A DNA stretch of 54,541 bases. Origin: Bacteroidetes bacterium UBA3022. Lineage in GTDB: Bacteria > Bacteroidota > Bacteroidia > Chitinophagales > BACL12. Below the pieces are notes generated by a model. The model was not told where the DNA came from, ran no database searches, and saw only the letters and a list, made by a program, of their open reading frames with translations. The position numbers and the translations under genes are program-made. Position 1 is the first letter of the stretch, and each line of letters begins with the position of its first letter. The stretch spans positions 1 to 54,541 of the forward strand of contig DDYY01000097.1 in assembly GCA_002346225.1 (NCBI GenBank). Reading direction: 5' to 3'. This document shows, piece after piece, positions 17,190-26,240 of this stretch.

Positions 17190-17197
17190 CAAAAATA
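17190..17197 (-). promoter_or_regulatory. -7 box 5 nt before the acetyltransferase ATG (TATTTTTG)
   Basis: A perfect TAnnTTTG match on the minus strand, 5 bases from the ATG at 17184, in the 59-base divergent gap. Transcription would start at or next to the start codon. Confidence 0.45.
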
Positions 17198-17231
17198 ACC
17201 TTTCAGGAGCAAGCTTTTGCAATGAGGACTG

Positions 17232-17239
17232 TAACTTCG
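17232..17239 (+). promoter_or_regulatory. -7 box 4 nt before the ATG of the 17244 lipoprotein (TAACTTCG)
   Basis: Seven of eight matches to TAnnTTTG, 4 bases from the ATG at 17244. It mirrors the divergent box at 17190-17197, 34 bases away. Confidence 0.4.
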
Positions 17240-17243
17240 CCCC

Positions 17244-18710
17244 ATGCGACTGTTTTTTATCTGCGGAGCAATGGCATGTCTGCTACTGGCAAGTTGCAGA
17301 ACAGGGTTTGACGGGGAGCTGATGGAGAATCTACCTCCGGAAACCTTTACCATTGTGGATACCATTATCCGCCCGGGTGACGACAGACTGGAATCTGAGG
17401 TAACCATCCGCTGGTGGGGAAACGACCCGGATGGTTTCATTACAGGATACGAATTCACTTTCAACAGTCCGGAAGACCCCGGCACCGAATGGGCATACTC
17501 CGCCAACCAGGACAGCGTATTTATCCTGGCCCCTCCGCCTGGAAACGACACGCTCGACTTTCGTTTTTATGTGCGGGCAATCGACAACAACGATGCCCGA
17601 GATCCCAGTCCGGCAGCACTCACCTATCCGGTCAAAAACTCCCGACCCTCAGTGGTATTCGTTCCCGGCATTAACAACCCAACAATTTCTTATCCCGTAG
17701 TGAAGTTTTTTTGGGAAGGAAGTGACCCCGATGGCGTCAATAACCTGGCAGGATATGAGGTGACATGGAATGACAGCATGGCAACTCCTTTGTACCTGAA
17801 TGCCAGCATCAGCAACCTCATGCTGGAGGCTATCGATCCGGGAAGCGCCACAACTGCTTGCAGGCTCTACCTCAACTCCTCCTTAACACCTGTTACCGAT
17901 GAATTGGATGGGATGCTGACAGATGCCTGGAATAAATTGTATATCCGTGCGGTGGACCAAAGCGATGCCCGCTCAGAATGGGTGGCAGCAGATTCTGTGT
18001 TTATCAAAAGTGTCAACAGCAATATCCTCTTGGTGAACGGCTATACAACCGGCACCACACCGGAAGCCTTCTACACTGAGCAACTGGCAGCGAATGGTTT
18101 TACCTCGGTCGAAACATTGAAAATATTTGAAAGTGTCGATGGCAACTTCACCCAGCAGTCGGCAGATAACCTGACGCAGGAAAAGGTGTTTGCACTCTTC
18201 GACCTGATTGTATGGTTCAGCAATGGGGCGGAAAACTCCCTGTCGCTGGCGCAGCGAACAACGGAAACCTTTTTTGCCAACGGCGGTAAACTGCTGATGA
18301 GTGTCTACGTTTCCTCCAGCTTCGACCCCTTGAGTAATTTTCTGGAATTCACGCCGGTAGCTTCGCTCGTTTCGCCATCAGACACAACACTGATACTGGA
18401 AACAGGCGCGCAATTGCTTCCGGAAGATGCCGGCTATCCCGAGCTGGAGAGTACTTCTATTGTGGGCATAGTAAAACCGGTGCAATTGCAGATTGGTGCC
18501 TCTGCCATTTACACAGCCCAACTGACTGCAAAAGACAATGCGACCCTGACCTTCACCCCCTGGGAAGGCGAGTCAACCGTCATCGCCAGAAAAACAGCCG
18601 GAGGCGAAACGACCTTTGTGCTGTCGACACTGGAACTGCAAAAGCTCAACGGCCTGATGAACATGGATGCATTTTTTGAACAAATTATCATCGACGAATT
18701 TGGATTCTGA
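17244..18710 (+). CDS. Unrecognised lipoprotein with Ig/fibronectin-like repeats
   Basis: A 488-residue exported lipoprotein with signal MRLFFICGAMACLLLASC (lipobox LASC, Cys18). Two similar beta-sandwich-like modules follow: VTIRWWGNDPDGFITGYEFTF (about 52-72) and VKFFWEGSDPDGVNNLAGYEV (about 153-173), each containing a W-x-G-x-DPDG motif and a GYE strand, as in fibronectin type III-like repeats of Bacteroidota surface proteins. The C-terminal half (about 255-480) has a NILLVNGYTTGTTPEAFY start and alternating alpha/beta character but no motif I can name. The gene overlaps purN. Location is probably the cell surface or periplasm; the function is unknown. Confidence 0.72.
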   Translation: MRLFFICGAMACLLLASCRTGFDGELMENLPPETFTIVDTIIRPGDDRLESEVTIRWWGNDPDGFITGYEFTFNSPEDPGTEWAYSANQDSVFILAPPPGNDTLDFRFYVRAIDNNDARDPSPAALTYPVKNSRPSVVFVPGINNPTISYPVVKFFWEGSDPDGVNNLAGYEVTWNDSMATPLYLNASISNLMLEAIDPGSATTACRLYLNSSLTPVTDELDGMLTDAWNKLYIRAVDQSDARSEWVAADSVFIKSVNSNILLVNGYTTGTTPEAFYTEQLAANGFTSVETLKIFESVDGNFTQQSADNLTQEKVFALFDLIVWFSNGAENSLSLAQRTTETFFANGGKLLMSVYVSSSFDPLSNFLEFTPVASLVSPSDTTLILETGAQLLPEDAGYPELESTSIVGIVKPVQLQIGASAIYTAQLTAKDNATLTFTPWEGESTVIARKTAGGETTFVLSTLELQKLNGLMNMDAFFEQIIIDEFGF

Positions 18711-19299
18711 AACCTACCGCTTAGCGATACTGGCCTCCGGCAATGGCAGCAATGCAGAAAACATTATAGCGTATTTCAGCGATGCTGCCGATGTTACAGT
18801 GGTAGCTGTGTACACCAACAATCCTGCGGCAGGTGTTATCGAACGTTGTAAGAAATGGAATGTCCCAAGCCGTATTATTCCTCCGGCCAGCGTTGCAGAC
18901 GGGCCGTCCATGCTGGAGCTTTTTTTACAGGAAAACATTACCCACATAATTCTGGCCGGTTACCTCAAGCTGATACCGGCAGCTGTGGTTCGGCATTATC
19001 CTGATAGAATCATCAATATCCACCCTTCCCTGCTACCCCTATACGGTGGCAAGGGAATGTACGGCGAAAAGGTGCACCGGGCGGTTCATGCAGCCGGTGA
19101 ACGCACTTCCGGCATTACCATTCATGAAGTAAATGAAGACTACGACAAGGGCCGGGTGTTGTTGCAAAAGACCGTTGCACTGACTGCAGATGACAGTCCG
19201 GCCGATATAGCAGCGAAAATTCACGTTTTGGAAATGCAATGGTTCCCCCGCATCATTGACAGTTGGTTACACCGACCCCACTCCGTCAGAGCAGTGTAA
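18667..19299 (+). CDS. purN: Phosphoribosylglycinamide formyltransferase (PurN)
   Basis: The folate-dependent GAR transformylase of purine synthesis, about 200 residues. Seen: the N-terminal LAILASGNGSNAENI loop, GYLKLIPAAVVRHYP, the catalytic NIHPSLLP (Asn and His), the GERTSGITIHEVNEDYDKG stretch with catalytic Asp, and LQKTVAL. The listed start ATG 18667 lies 44 bases inside the upstream lipoprotein gene; a TTG at 18700 would give an N-terminus closer to the family's MxxIAILASG and is a real alternative. Overlap suggests coupled expression with an unrelated lipoprotein gene, so the context says little about regulation. Confidence 0.93.
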   Translation: MHFLNKLSSTNLDSETYRLAILASGNGSNAENIIAYFSDAADVTVVAVYTNNPAAGVIERCKKWNVPSRIIPPASVADGPSMLELFLQENITHIILAGYLKLIPAAVVRHYPDRIINIHPSLLPLYGGKGMYGEKVHRAVHAAGERTSGITIHEVNEDYDKGRVLLQKTVALTADDSPADIAAKIHVLEMQWFPRIIDSWLHRPHSVRAV

Positions 19300-19337
19300 T
19301 TACTGCGGTAAGCACTCCACATTCGCATCAAATACTG

Positions 19338-19345
19338 TATTTTTA
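19338..19345 (+). promoter_or_regulatory. Candidate -7 box for the type B cargo gene (TATTTTTA)
   Basis: Seven of eight matches to TAnnTTTG, 14 bases upstream of ATG 19360. A small inverted repeat AGGTT-ATCG-AACCT lies between box and ATG and would be at the very 5' end of the mRNA. Confidence 0.4.
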
Positions 19346-19359
19346 AGGTTATCGAACCT

Positions 19360-22300
19360 ATGCGCTTATACAGTTTTTCCCCATTGAAAGGCACCAGTCT
19401 GCTCCGGACAATCGGCATGATGTTGCTGATGTTGCTGGTGAGTAGCTTGCAGGCGCAAACAGCAGAACCTGGTTTGTGGTGGACGAAAAATGAGGGGCAA
19501 TGGCTGGAAAAAGTGCAGTACAAATCAGAAATACCGGCCGGTTCCATCTACCTCTGCAATCAGTCCATTACCTATGATTTAGAGAGTGCAGAAGACAGGG
19601 AGTTGATTCATCAGATAAAAGAAGGCTTTGCCAAAGTCGATCTGGAAGATGTTATCCTGCGCCGCTATGCCTTTCACATCCGCTTCGAAAACAGCAATCC
19701 GTCACCGGAATTAATTGCTTCCCGACCCTCCCGACACATAAGCCATTATTTCATAGGAAATGACCCGCAGCGCTGGGCGTCATCAGTGCCCAGCTTTCGC
19801 TCTGTTACGTATAAAAATTTATACAATAAGATTGACCTGGAATACACTTCCACCGGTAACTTCCCCAAGTACAACTTTATTCTTTACCCGGGTGCCAACC
19901 CGGATGATATATCCATGTCCATCGATGGAGCGGAAAATATTACGGTGGAACCACAACAACTAACAGTACAGCTCGGCTTTACCGCCCTCACTGAAATACA
20001 GCCTATTGCTTACCAGATAATCGATGGTGTACAACATGCGGTATCGTGCCGGTTTGTGCAGAAAGACAGTGCCATAGGCTGGGTTTTACCCGATGGGTAT
20101 GATACCAGGTATCCGCTTATCATTGACCCTGTGCAGATCTTTGGATCTTTTTCCGGCTCTACTTCCGATAACTGGGGATATACTGCCACCTTCGATAACA
20201 GCGGACATCTGTACGGTGGAGGTATTGTCTTTGGCACCGGTTACCCCACCGTTACAGGTAGCTATGATGCCACTTTCAACGCAGGACAGATCGATATGGG
20301 CATTAGTAAGTTCAGTGCAGATGGAAGCGACTTGTTATGCAGTACCTATCTGGGAGGGTCCGGCAATGATATTCCACATAGCATGATTGTCAACAACGCA
20401 GGTGAATTATTGATATATGGAACTTCCGGCTCTTCCGATTTTCCCATGGCGGGTAGTCCTTTTGACAACACCTTCAACGGGGGCCCCTCTGTTTCTATTA
20501 ACAGCGGATTTATTTTGTTCGGCACCGGTGTAGATATCGTATTGGCAAAACTCAGCAGCGATGGAAGTTCACTGGAATCATCTACTTACCTCGGAGGCAG
20601 TGAAACAGACGGCTTCAATATTGCCGGTGCTACAGAATACAACTACGGCGACCACGCGCGAGGTGAAATAGTGGTAGATGCCCTGGATAATATCTATGTA
20701 GCATCGTCTTCTCAATCGGATAATTTTCCGGTCACAGCAGGGTGCTTTGATAACTCCTACAATGGCGGACAGGATGCAGTGATTTTTGCCATGAATAATG
20801 ATATGAGCAGCTTGTTGTGGAGTACCTATATGGGAGGTGCACAAGCCGATGGAGCCTACTCCCTGAAGCTGAACAGCAGCGGTCATGTAATTGCCACCGG
20901 TGGAACTGCCAGCAGTACCTTTCCCGTAACTGCCGGCTCCTGGATGGACAGCTACTCAGGCGGATCGGCCGATGGATGGGTTGCTAAATTGAATGGCAGC
21001 GGAACAATCTTATTGCAGGGTACTTTTGCCGGCACTAACCAGTACGACCAAAGCTACTTTGTAGAGGTGGATGAGGAAGATCATATTTACATTACCGGTC
21101 AGACCCGGGGTGCTTTCCCGGTTACAGCCGATGCTTACAGCGAAACCAACGGCCGGCAGTTTATAACCAAACTTGAGCCCGATTTAAGCACGGCGACCTA
21201 CAGTATGGTTTTTGGATCTGGTGCTGCGGGAATCAATATTTCACCTACAGCCCTTTTGGTGGATGATTGCGAAAATGTATATGTGTCCGGGTGGGGTGGA
21301 TCCGTTAATCAGTCATACAACCCTGCAGTTGCCAACACCTCCGGTATGACTACCACACCCGATGCGCTGGATGTCACGACAGATGGTTCGGATTTCTACT
21401 TTTTTGTGCTGGAAAAAAATGCAGAGAACCTGCTGTATGCGAGTTACTTTGGCGGCGCGGGCTCCAACGAACACGTTGATGGCGGGACCAGCCGTTTCGA
21501 TAAGGCAGGTACCATTTACCAGGCTGTTTGCGCAGGTTGCGGTGGCAGCGACAACTTCCCCGTAACGCCAGGTGCGTGGAGTGAAGTGAATGGTAGTGGC
21601 AATTGCAATCTGGGTGTGGGTAAAATAGAATTCAATCTGGCAGGTGTGTACGCCATTTCTGATGTGGAGCCGGATGTAGTGGGCTGTGCTCCCTTTACCG
21701 TTTCTTTCGAAAACCTAAGCTCCGACGCCGAACAATATCTATGGGATTTTGGCGACGGCTCTACCTCTACCGTATTTGAGCCTGTGTATACTTATACTAC
21801 AGCGGGGACCTACGAAGTTGCCCTGGTGGTGATAGATTCATCCACTTGTAATATTGCCGACACCTCTTACCTGACCGTCATTGTTTATGCCGATAGTATT
21901 GAAGCCGCATTCGATGTAACAGAAGTCCCTGACTGTGATGAGTTGCTGGCTGAATTTTTCAACGTCAGCGAAGTGCTGGACGGAACGACCTACTTCTGGG
22001 ATTTTGGCGATGGCACCACCTCCACCTTAGAAAACCCTGTACACAACTATACTACCCCGGGAGTTTATACCGTGCAACTTATAATTACAGATTTAACCAG
22101 TTGCAATCAGACAGATACCGCCACCTACACCTTATCATTTCTAACCGGCTTCAATGAAGGCTTCGACATCAGTACCGATGGATGCCTGCCACTGGATGCT
22201 ACTTTTACCAGCAGCTTTGAAGGTGCAGACAGCTATCTCTGGGATTTTGGCGACGGCACCTCTGGTACAGGTCCCCTCATTATCCATACTTATTCAAATC

Positions 22301-22896
22301 CAGGTATTTACAATGTTACCCTGACAATCGTTGTTTGCGGCATTGCAGAAGTGGAAACGTTCCCATTGGTGGTGGAGGGGAATCCAGTTACTTTATTCGA
22401 TAGTGAACCTGCGATAGGCTTGATGAATACACCTATCGCTTTTAATAATCTGAGTACCAATGCCAGCACTTTCAACTGGCAATTCAGCGACGGTGGAAGT
22501 TCTGCTGCCACCAATCCAACTTACACTTTCAATTCCATTGGCGGCTACGAGATATGCCTTACGGCGTACAATAATGCGGGATGTGAAGATACTTTCTGCC
22601 GGGAAATCCAGATTGAAAACGAAGGTGTAATCGATGTGCCCTCTGCCTTTTCTCCCAATGGAGACGGCGCGAATGATGTGCTCTATGTGCGCGGTTTTGG
22701 CGTCAAGGAAATGGAGTTCAGGTTGTTCAACCGCTGGGGCGAGCTCGTCTTCTTTACTTCGGATATGGACATTGGCTGGGATGGTACCTTCAGGGGGCAG
22801 TTGCAGGAAGTGGAGGTGTATGTCTACACTTTGACAGGCACTTTTGACGACAACAAGGCATTCGATAAACAAGGTAATATATCCCTGCTGCGATGA
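19360..22896 (+). CDS. Type IX-secreted protein with SBBP and PKD repeats and a type B sorting domain
   Basis: A 1178-residue secreted protein. After a signal peptide (to about SLQAQT, residue 31) comes a conserved N-terminal domain beginning WWTKNEGQWLEKVQYK. From about residue 262 a long SBBP beta-propeller-type region repeats STYLGGS...DNFPVT units. Four PKD domains occupy about 768-1087, marked by WDFGDGS, WDFGDGT, WDFGDGT and a diverged WQFSDGG. The C-terminus from about 1090 is the gliding-motility-associated CHU_C/type B domain, with AFSPNGDGANDVLYV and FNRWGELVF. Such proteins leave the cell by the type IX system. The stop overlaps the PorP/SprF gene by 4 bases. Confidence 0.9.
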   Translation: MRLYSFSPLKGTSLLRTIGMMLLMLLVSSLQAQTAEPGLWWTKNEGQWLEKVQYKSEIPAGSIYLCNQSITYDLESAEDRELIHQIKEGFAKVDLEDVILRRYAFHIRFENSNPSPELIASRPSRHISHYFIGNDPQRWASSVPSFRSVTYKNLYNKIDLEYTSTGNFPKYNFILYPGANPDDISMSIDGAENITVEPQQLTVQLGFTALTEIQPIAYQIIDGVQHAVSCRFVQKDSAIGWVLPDGYDTRYPLIIDPVQIFGSFSGSTSDNWGYTATFDNSGHLYGGGIVFGTGYPTVTGSYDATFNAGQIDMGISKFSADGSDLLCSTYLGGSGNDIPHSMIVNNAGELLIYGTSGSSDFPMAGSPFDNTFNGGPSVSINSGFILFGTGVDIVLAKLSSDGSSLESSTYLGGSETDGFNIAGATEYNYGDHARGEIVVDALDNIYVASSSQSDNFPVTAGCFDNSYNGGQDAVIFAMNNDMSSLLWSTYMGGAQADGAYSLKLNSSGHVIATGGTASSTFPVTAGSWMDSYSGGSADGWVAKLNGSGTILLQGTFAGTNQYDQSYFVEVDEEDHIYITGQTRGAFPVTADAYSETNGRQFITKLEPDLSTATYSMVFGSGAAGINISPTALLVDDCENVYVSGWGGSVNQSYNPAVANTSGMTTTPDALDVTTDGSDFYFFVLEKNAENLLYASYFGGAGSNEHVDGGTSRFDKAGTIYQAVCAGCGGSDNFPVTPGAWSEVNGSGNCNLGVGKIEFNLAGVYAISDVEPDVVGCAPFTVSFENLSSDAEQYLWDFGDGSTSTVFEPVYTYTTAGTYEVALVVIDSSTCNIADTSYLTVIVYADSIEAAFDVTEVPDCDELLAEFFNVSEVLDGTTYFWDFGDGTTSTLENPVHNYTTPGVYTVQLIITDLTSCNQTDTATYTLSFLTGFNEGFDISTDGCLPLDATFTSSFEGADSYLWDFGDGTSGTGPLIIHTYSNPGIYNVTLTIVVCGIAEVETFPLVVEGNPVTLFDSEPAIGLMNTPIAFNNLSTNASTFNWQFSDGGSSAATNPTYTFNSIGGYEICLTAYNNAGCEDTFCREIQIENEGVIDVPSAFSPNGDGANDVLYVRGFGVKEMEFRLFNRWGELVFFTSDMDIGWDGTFRGQLQEVEVYVYTLTGTFDDNKAFDKQGNISLLR

Positions 22897-23891
22897 AATG
22901 GCCGGTGTACATCATGCTTTTGCTTAGCAGTTGCAATTTGCTTGCACAGGATATTCATTTCTCGCAGTTCTTTGCTGCACCCATGCTGGTGAACCCTGCT
23001 CAAACAGGTCTTTTCTCGGGTGTGGTCAGACTGGGTGGCAATTACCGCGATCAATGGGGAAGTGTAACGGTTCCTTTTCGCACTTACGATTTCTACGTCG
23101 ATGCAGGCGTACAGCCCGGGAAATCCGTTAATCGGCTGGGCATCGGAGCCTGGGCTCTCAGCGACCAGGCGGGAGATGGCAGTTTAAGTTCCGGAGAACT
23201 GGCAGGTGCCATGGCGTACCATCTTCGACTCGACAAGGAAGGCGACTACAAACTCTCTACCGGCATATCCGGTGCCTGGGTACAACGCACGGTAAACTTT
23301 GCCAATCTAACATTTGACAGCCAATGGAATGGCTATAATTTCGATGCTGCATTACCGAATGCCGAAACCGGCTTTGTTGAAAACATTAACTATTTAGACA
23401 TATCTGCGGGAATGGTTTTCACCGCTACCCCTGTCAGCTACCTGCGCTATTTTCTGGGTGTAGCTGCCAGCCATCTGAATGAACCCGGAGAGTCTTTCTA
23501 TTTTCAGGATAATACACTAGGCACCCGCTGGCAGATAAGCACCGGTGCCTTCTTTCCGCTATCTGCGAAAGTAACCATGCATCCTATGCTCTTCGGAAGT
23601 TTTCAAAAGGGTGCGAGAGAAATAACAGGAGGAAGTAATTTCACCCTGGTGATGGAAAGCGGAGAATCACCGCGGTCGCTTTTGCTGGGAACCTGGTACA
23701 GGTATTATGACGCAGCCTGGCTTATGCTGGGGTACGCAATGGGAAATCTGACCGTTTCGGCGAGCTATGATTTCAACTTCTCAGCACTTACTCCGGCAAG
23801 CCGCAGCCTGGGTGGTTTCGAAATGGCAATCGTGTATACGTTTAATAACAAGAACAAGAAAGACCCGTTGAACTGTCCGGCCTACGAATAA
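22893..23891 (+). CDS. PorP/SprF-family type IX secretion membrane protein
   Basis: A 332-residue outer-membrane barrel of the PorP/SprF family. The signal peptide ends near NLLAQ; the mature start DIHFSQFFAAPMLVNPAQTGLF is the family signature, followed by LGGNYRDQWGSV and a C-terminal beta-strand series ending in GGFEMAIVYTF. SprF-like proteins are needed for secretion or surface attachment of a type B cargo usually encoded next door. Here the ATG overlaps the stop of the PKD/SBBP cargo (ATGA), so the pair is almost surely a matched, co-translated cargo and partner. Its end abuts the convergent kinase gene with no gap. Confidence 0.92.
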   Translation: MKWPVYIMLLLSSCNLLAQDIHFSQFFAAPMLVNPAQTGLFSGVVRLGGNYRDQWGSVTVPFRTYDFYVDAGVQPGKSVNRLGIGAWALSDQAGDGSLSSGELAGAMAYHLRLDKEGDYKLSTGISGAWVQRTVNFANLTFDSQWNGYNFDAALPNAETGFVENINYLDISAGMVFTATPVSYLRYFLGVAASHLNEPGESFYFQDNTLGTRWQISTGAFFPLSAKVTMHPMLFGSFQKGAREITGGSNFTLVMESGESPRSLLLGTWYRYYDAAWLMLGYAMGNLTVSASYDFNFSALTPASRSLGGFEMAIVYTFNNKNKKDPLNCPAYE

Positions 23892-26120
23892 TCAACCGAT
23901 TGCTCGTATAAGATTTTTCTTAATAGTAAATGTAAAGGTCGTTCCCTTGTTCTTTTTAGATTCTACCCATACTTCGCCACCGTGAAGCTCAATGATTTTC
24001 TTACATAGTGCCAGTCCTATTCCGGTACCGGTGTATTCCTCATGGGTGTGCAAACGCTGGAAGATGATAAAAATACGCTGATGGTATTCCGGACTGATAC
24101 CTATTCCATTATCGCTCACGGCGATGCGCCACTTGGAGGGAAGCTCTTCCACAGTAATGGTAATCTCGGGCTTTTTCTTTCCCCTGAATTTGATGGCATT
24201 ATCTATCAGATTCTGAAATACCTGGGTCAATTGAATCTTATTCCCCTGAATCACCGGAAGGTTCTCGGCAAGTATTAAGGCATCCGTAGAGTCAATTTTC
24301 TCTTTGAGCACCCTGTTTACCGTATTGAAGACCTCGTTCAAATCTACTTTCTCATAATCGGTATTAAAGCGGTTTACCCTTGAATATTCGAGGAGGTCGC
24401 GGATCAGCAACTGCATGCGCTTGGCACCTTCTACCACAAAGCCCATGAATTGTTTCCCATCTTCATCCAGTGTTTCGCCATAGCGTTTATTGAGTATCTG
24501 AATGAAGCTGGCAATGGTGCGCAATGGCTCTCGCAAATCGTGCGATGCTACATAGGCAAAATGCTCCAGTTCCTGATTGATTTCGGTCAGTTCCTTGTTT
24601 TTCTCCTCGAGCTTTTGCTCTGCTTTCTTCCTTCTGTCTATATTCTCTACCACAGCCACTCTGTAGACATCATCACCATCCCTTTCCATGAGGGAAACCC
24701 AGGTCTTCGCCCAGAATACTTCGCCATTTTTCTTGACATAGCGCTTCTCTATGTCGTATTCATTGATTTTCCCCTTGTTCAGCATTTGCAGGAGTTTCTT
24801 CGTCTCCTTTAAATCTTCTTCGTAGGTGAAATCAAAAATATTAGCCCCTTCCAGCTGCTCGGCTCTTTCGCCAACCATGTTAGCGAAAGTAGGATTCACG
24901 TGTATAATCTCGCCTTCATTCCGGGAGATGATAATACCTGAAGGGGAACTTTTAAATATGGTTTCAAATCTTTTTTCTGCCTTGATGCGATCATCGCGGT
25001 CCTGTATCTCCGACTCAATATCTTCAATTAAAGACATCACCACAAAGTTGCCCGGTGCCAATTCCACCTTGGTGCAAATAACCCTTCCCCACATGTATCC
25101 GCCTTCTTTCCGTAGGAGTCGCTCCTCTCCGGTATTGGTCAGCGACTTTCCGGAAACCAATGACTGGAAGTTTTCCAGAACAACCGGATAATCCTCCTCA
25201 TGGATGAAAGACTCAATGTTCTTGCCTGTGAACTCTTCCTTAGAAAATTGAAGCTTCTCTGAAATAAGGGAGTTTGTCTGAAGGATATTGCCACCGGTAT
25301 CCATCACTACCACACCAAAGGCCGCATTCTCAAAGAGCGCCTTGAACCAATTCTCCGTTTCTTTTCTGCTGGCTTCTCTTTGCCGAATCTCATCAAGGTT
25401 GCGGATTAAAACCAGTCTGGCATATTGCTCCTTGTACTTGATGTTTCTGGGTACAACCTCCACCTGGATAATGTCTCCATTTTTCCTCAGCATTCGGGAT
25501 ACATAAGTTTCTTCAGAACGACGGTTTACAAGGGTCATCATCGCATCCCTGTCTTCTTCCGCAATCAGCAGCTGATCGTCCATGCCATCGAGCTCCGTTT
25601 CCGAATAACCGGTGAGGGCCATAAAGGCTTTATTGTACAATTGGATTTGGCCTGTTACAGTAACCAGGACTGCCTCATTATTATTATCAGATAAAAATTT
25701 GAAACGCTCCTGATTATCTCTGAGGTCATTGATGAGCTCCACATTGGAAGTCATGTCCCTGCCGATGCCATAGATTAGCTGCTTATTGTTATCCCCTACC
25801 AGGTTCCAGGCAAAGACATATTCGTTACCTTGTTTGTCGAACATGCGCTGGGTGTAATCCAAAGCCTTGGAGCTACCGGAAGCCAGCTCATCAAAAAGCT
25901 GCTCAGCCATCAGCTGGCTGCCTGACTGCAGCGTAATGTTGGCGTTGGATTCCAGTAACTCCTCCATTGAAAACTGAAATACCTTCACCCATGCCTCGTT
26001 GAGGCGCATTACCTGTCCCTCGAAATCGAGAATAATCATCAGGTCATCAGACATGCTGAAAAACACATCCGTTTCAACCCGAGATGCTGCTTTGTTCAAT
26101 TGTTGTAGTTTGGTAGCCAT
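23892..26120 (-). CDS. Multi-PAS sensor histidine kinase
   Basis: A soluble-looking histidine kinase of about 742 residues with four consecutive PAS domains (roughly 15-135, 138-255, 256-380, 381-505 from the chosen start), a short coiled segment, a HisKA domain with the H-box YVASHDLREPLRTI, and an ATPase domain with the N-box NLIDNAIKFRG, G1 DNGIGIS and G2 GTGIGLALC. There is no transmembrane helix and no receiver domain, and no response regulator is adjacent, so it is an orphan. The frame is open to an ATG at 26153; ATG 26120 (MATKLQQL) gives a more usual N-terminus. Signal and output are unknown. Confidence 0.88.
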   Translation of the reverse strand: MATKLQQLNKAASRVETDVFFSMSDDLMIILDFEGQVMRLNEAWVKVFQFSMEELLESNANITLQSGSQLMAEQLFDELASGSSKALDYTQRMFDKQGNEYVFAWNLVGDNNKQLIYGIGRDMTSNVELINDLRDNQERFKFLSDNNNEAVLVTVTGQIQLYNKAFMALTGYSETELDGMDDQLLIAEEDRDAMMTLVNRRSEETYVSRMLRKNGDIIQVEVVPRNIKYKEQYARLVLIRNLDEIRQREASRKETENWFKALFENAAFGVVVMDTGGNILQTNSLISEKLQFSKEEFTGKNIESFIHEEDYPVVLENFQSLVSGKSLTNTGEERLLRKEGGYMWGRVICTKVELAPGNFVVMSLIEDIESEIQDRDDRIKAEKRFETIFKSSPSGIIISRNEGEIIHVNPTFANMVGERAEQLEGANIFDFTYEEDLKETKKLLQMLNKGKINEYDIEKRYVKKNGEVFWAKTWVSLMERDGDDVYRVAVVENIDRRKKAEQKLEEKNKELTEINQELEHFAYVASHDLREPLRTIASFIQILNKRYGETLDEDGKQFMGFVVEGAKRMQLLIRDLLEYSRVNRFNTDYEKVDLNEVFNTVNRVLKEKIDSTDALILAENLPVIQGNKIQLTQVFQNLIDNAIKFRGKKKPEITITVEELPSKWRIAVSDNGIGISPEYHQRIFIIFQRLHTHEEYTGTGIGLALCKKIIELHGGEVWVESKKNKGTTFTFTIKKNLIRAIG

Positions 26121-26181
26121 ATTACGAGACTTCCACCGGTTACAGCGCTTCAAAAAATAATTGTCCGGTCACAAGATGTAA

Positions 26182-26189
26182 CAAAAATA
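26182..26189 (-). promoter_or_regulatory. Candidate -7 box for the histidine kinase (TATTTTTG)
   Basis: A perfect TAnnTTTG match on the minus strand, 28 bases before the ATG at 26153 and 61 before that at 26120. No -33 TTTG at the usual distance. Confidence 0.4.
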
Positions 26190-26240
26190 CATTGTTTAAC
26201 ACCTAAAGTGATAAGATAATTAGGAGGTGAGATGTCACAT

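Noticed and set aside
19346..19359. Short inverted repeat AGGTT-ATCG-AACCT before the type B cargo gene as a regulator site
   Set aside because: Five base pairs with a 4-base loop is common by chance; kept only as a note with the promoter entry.
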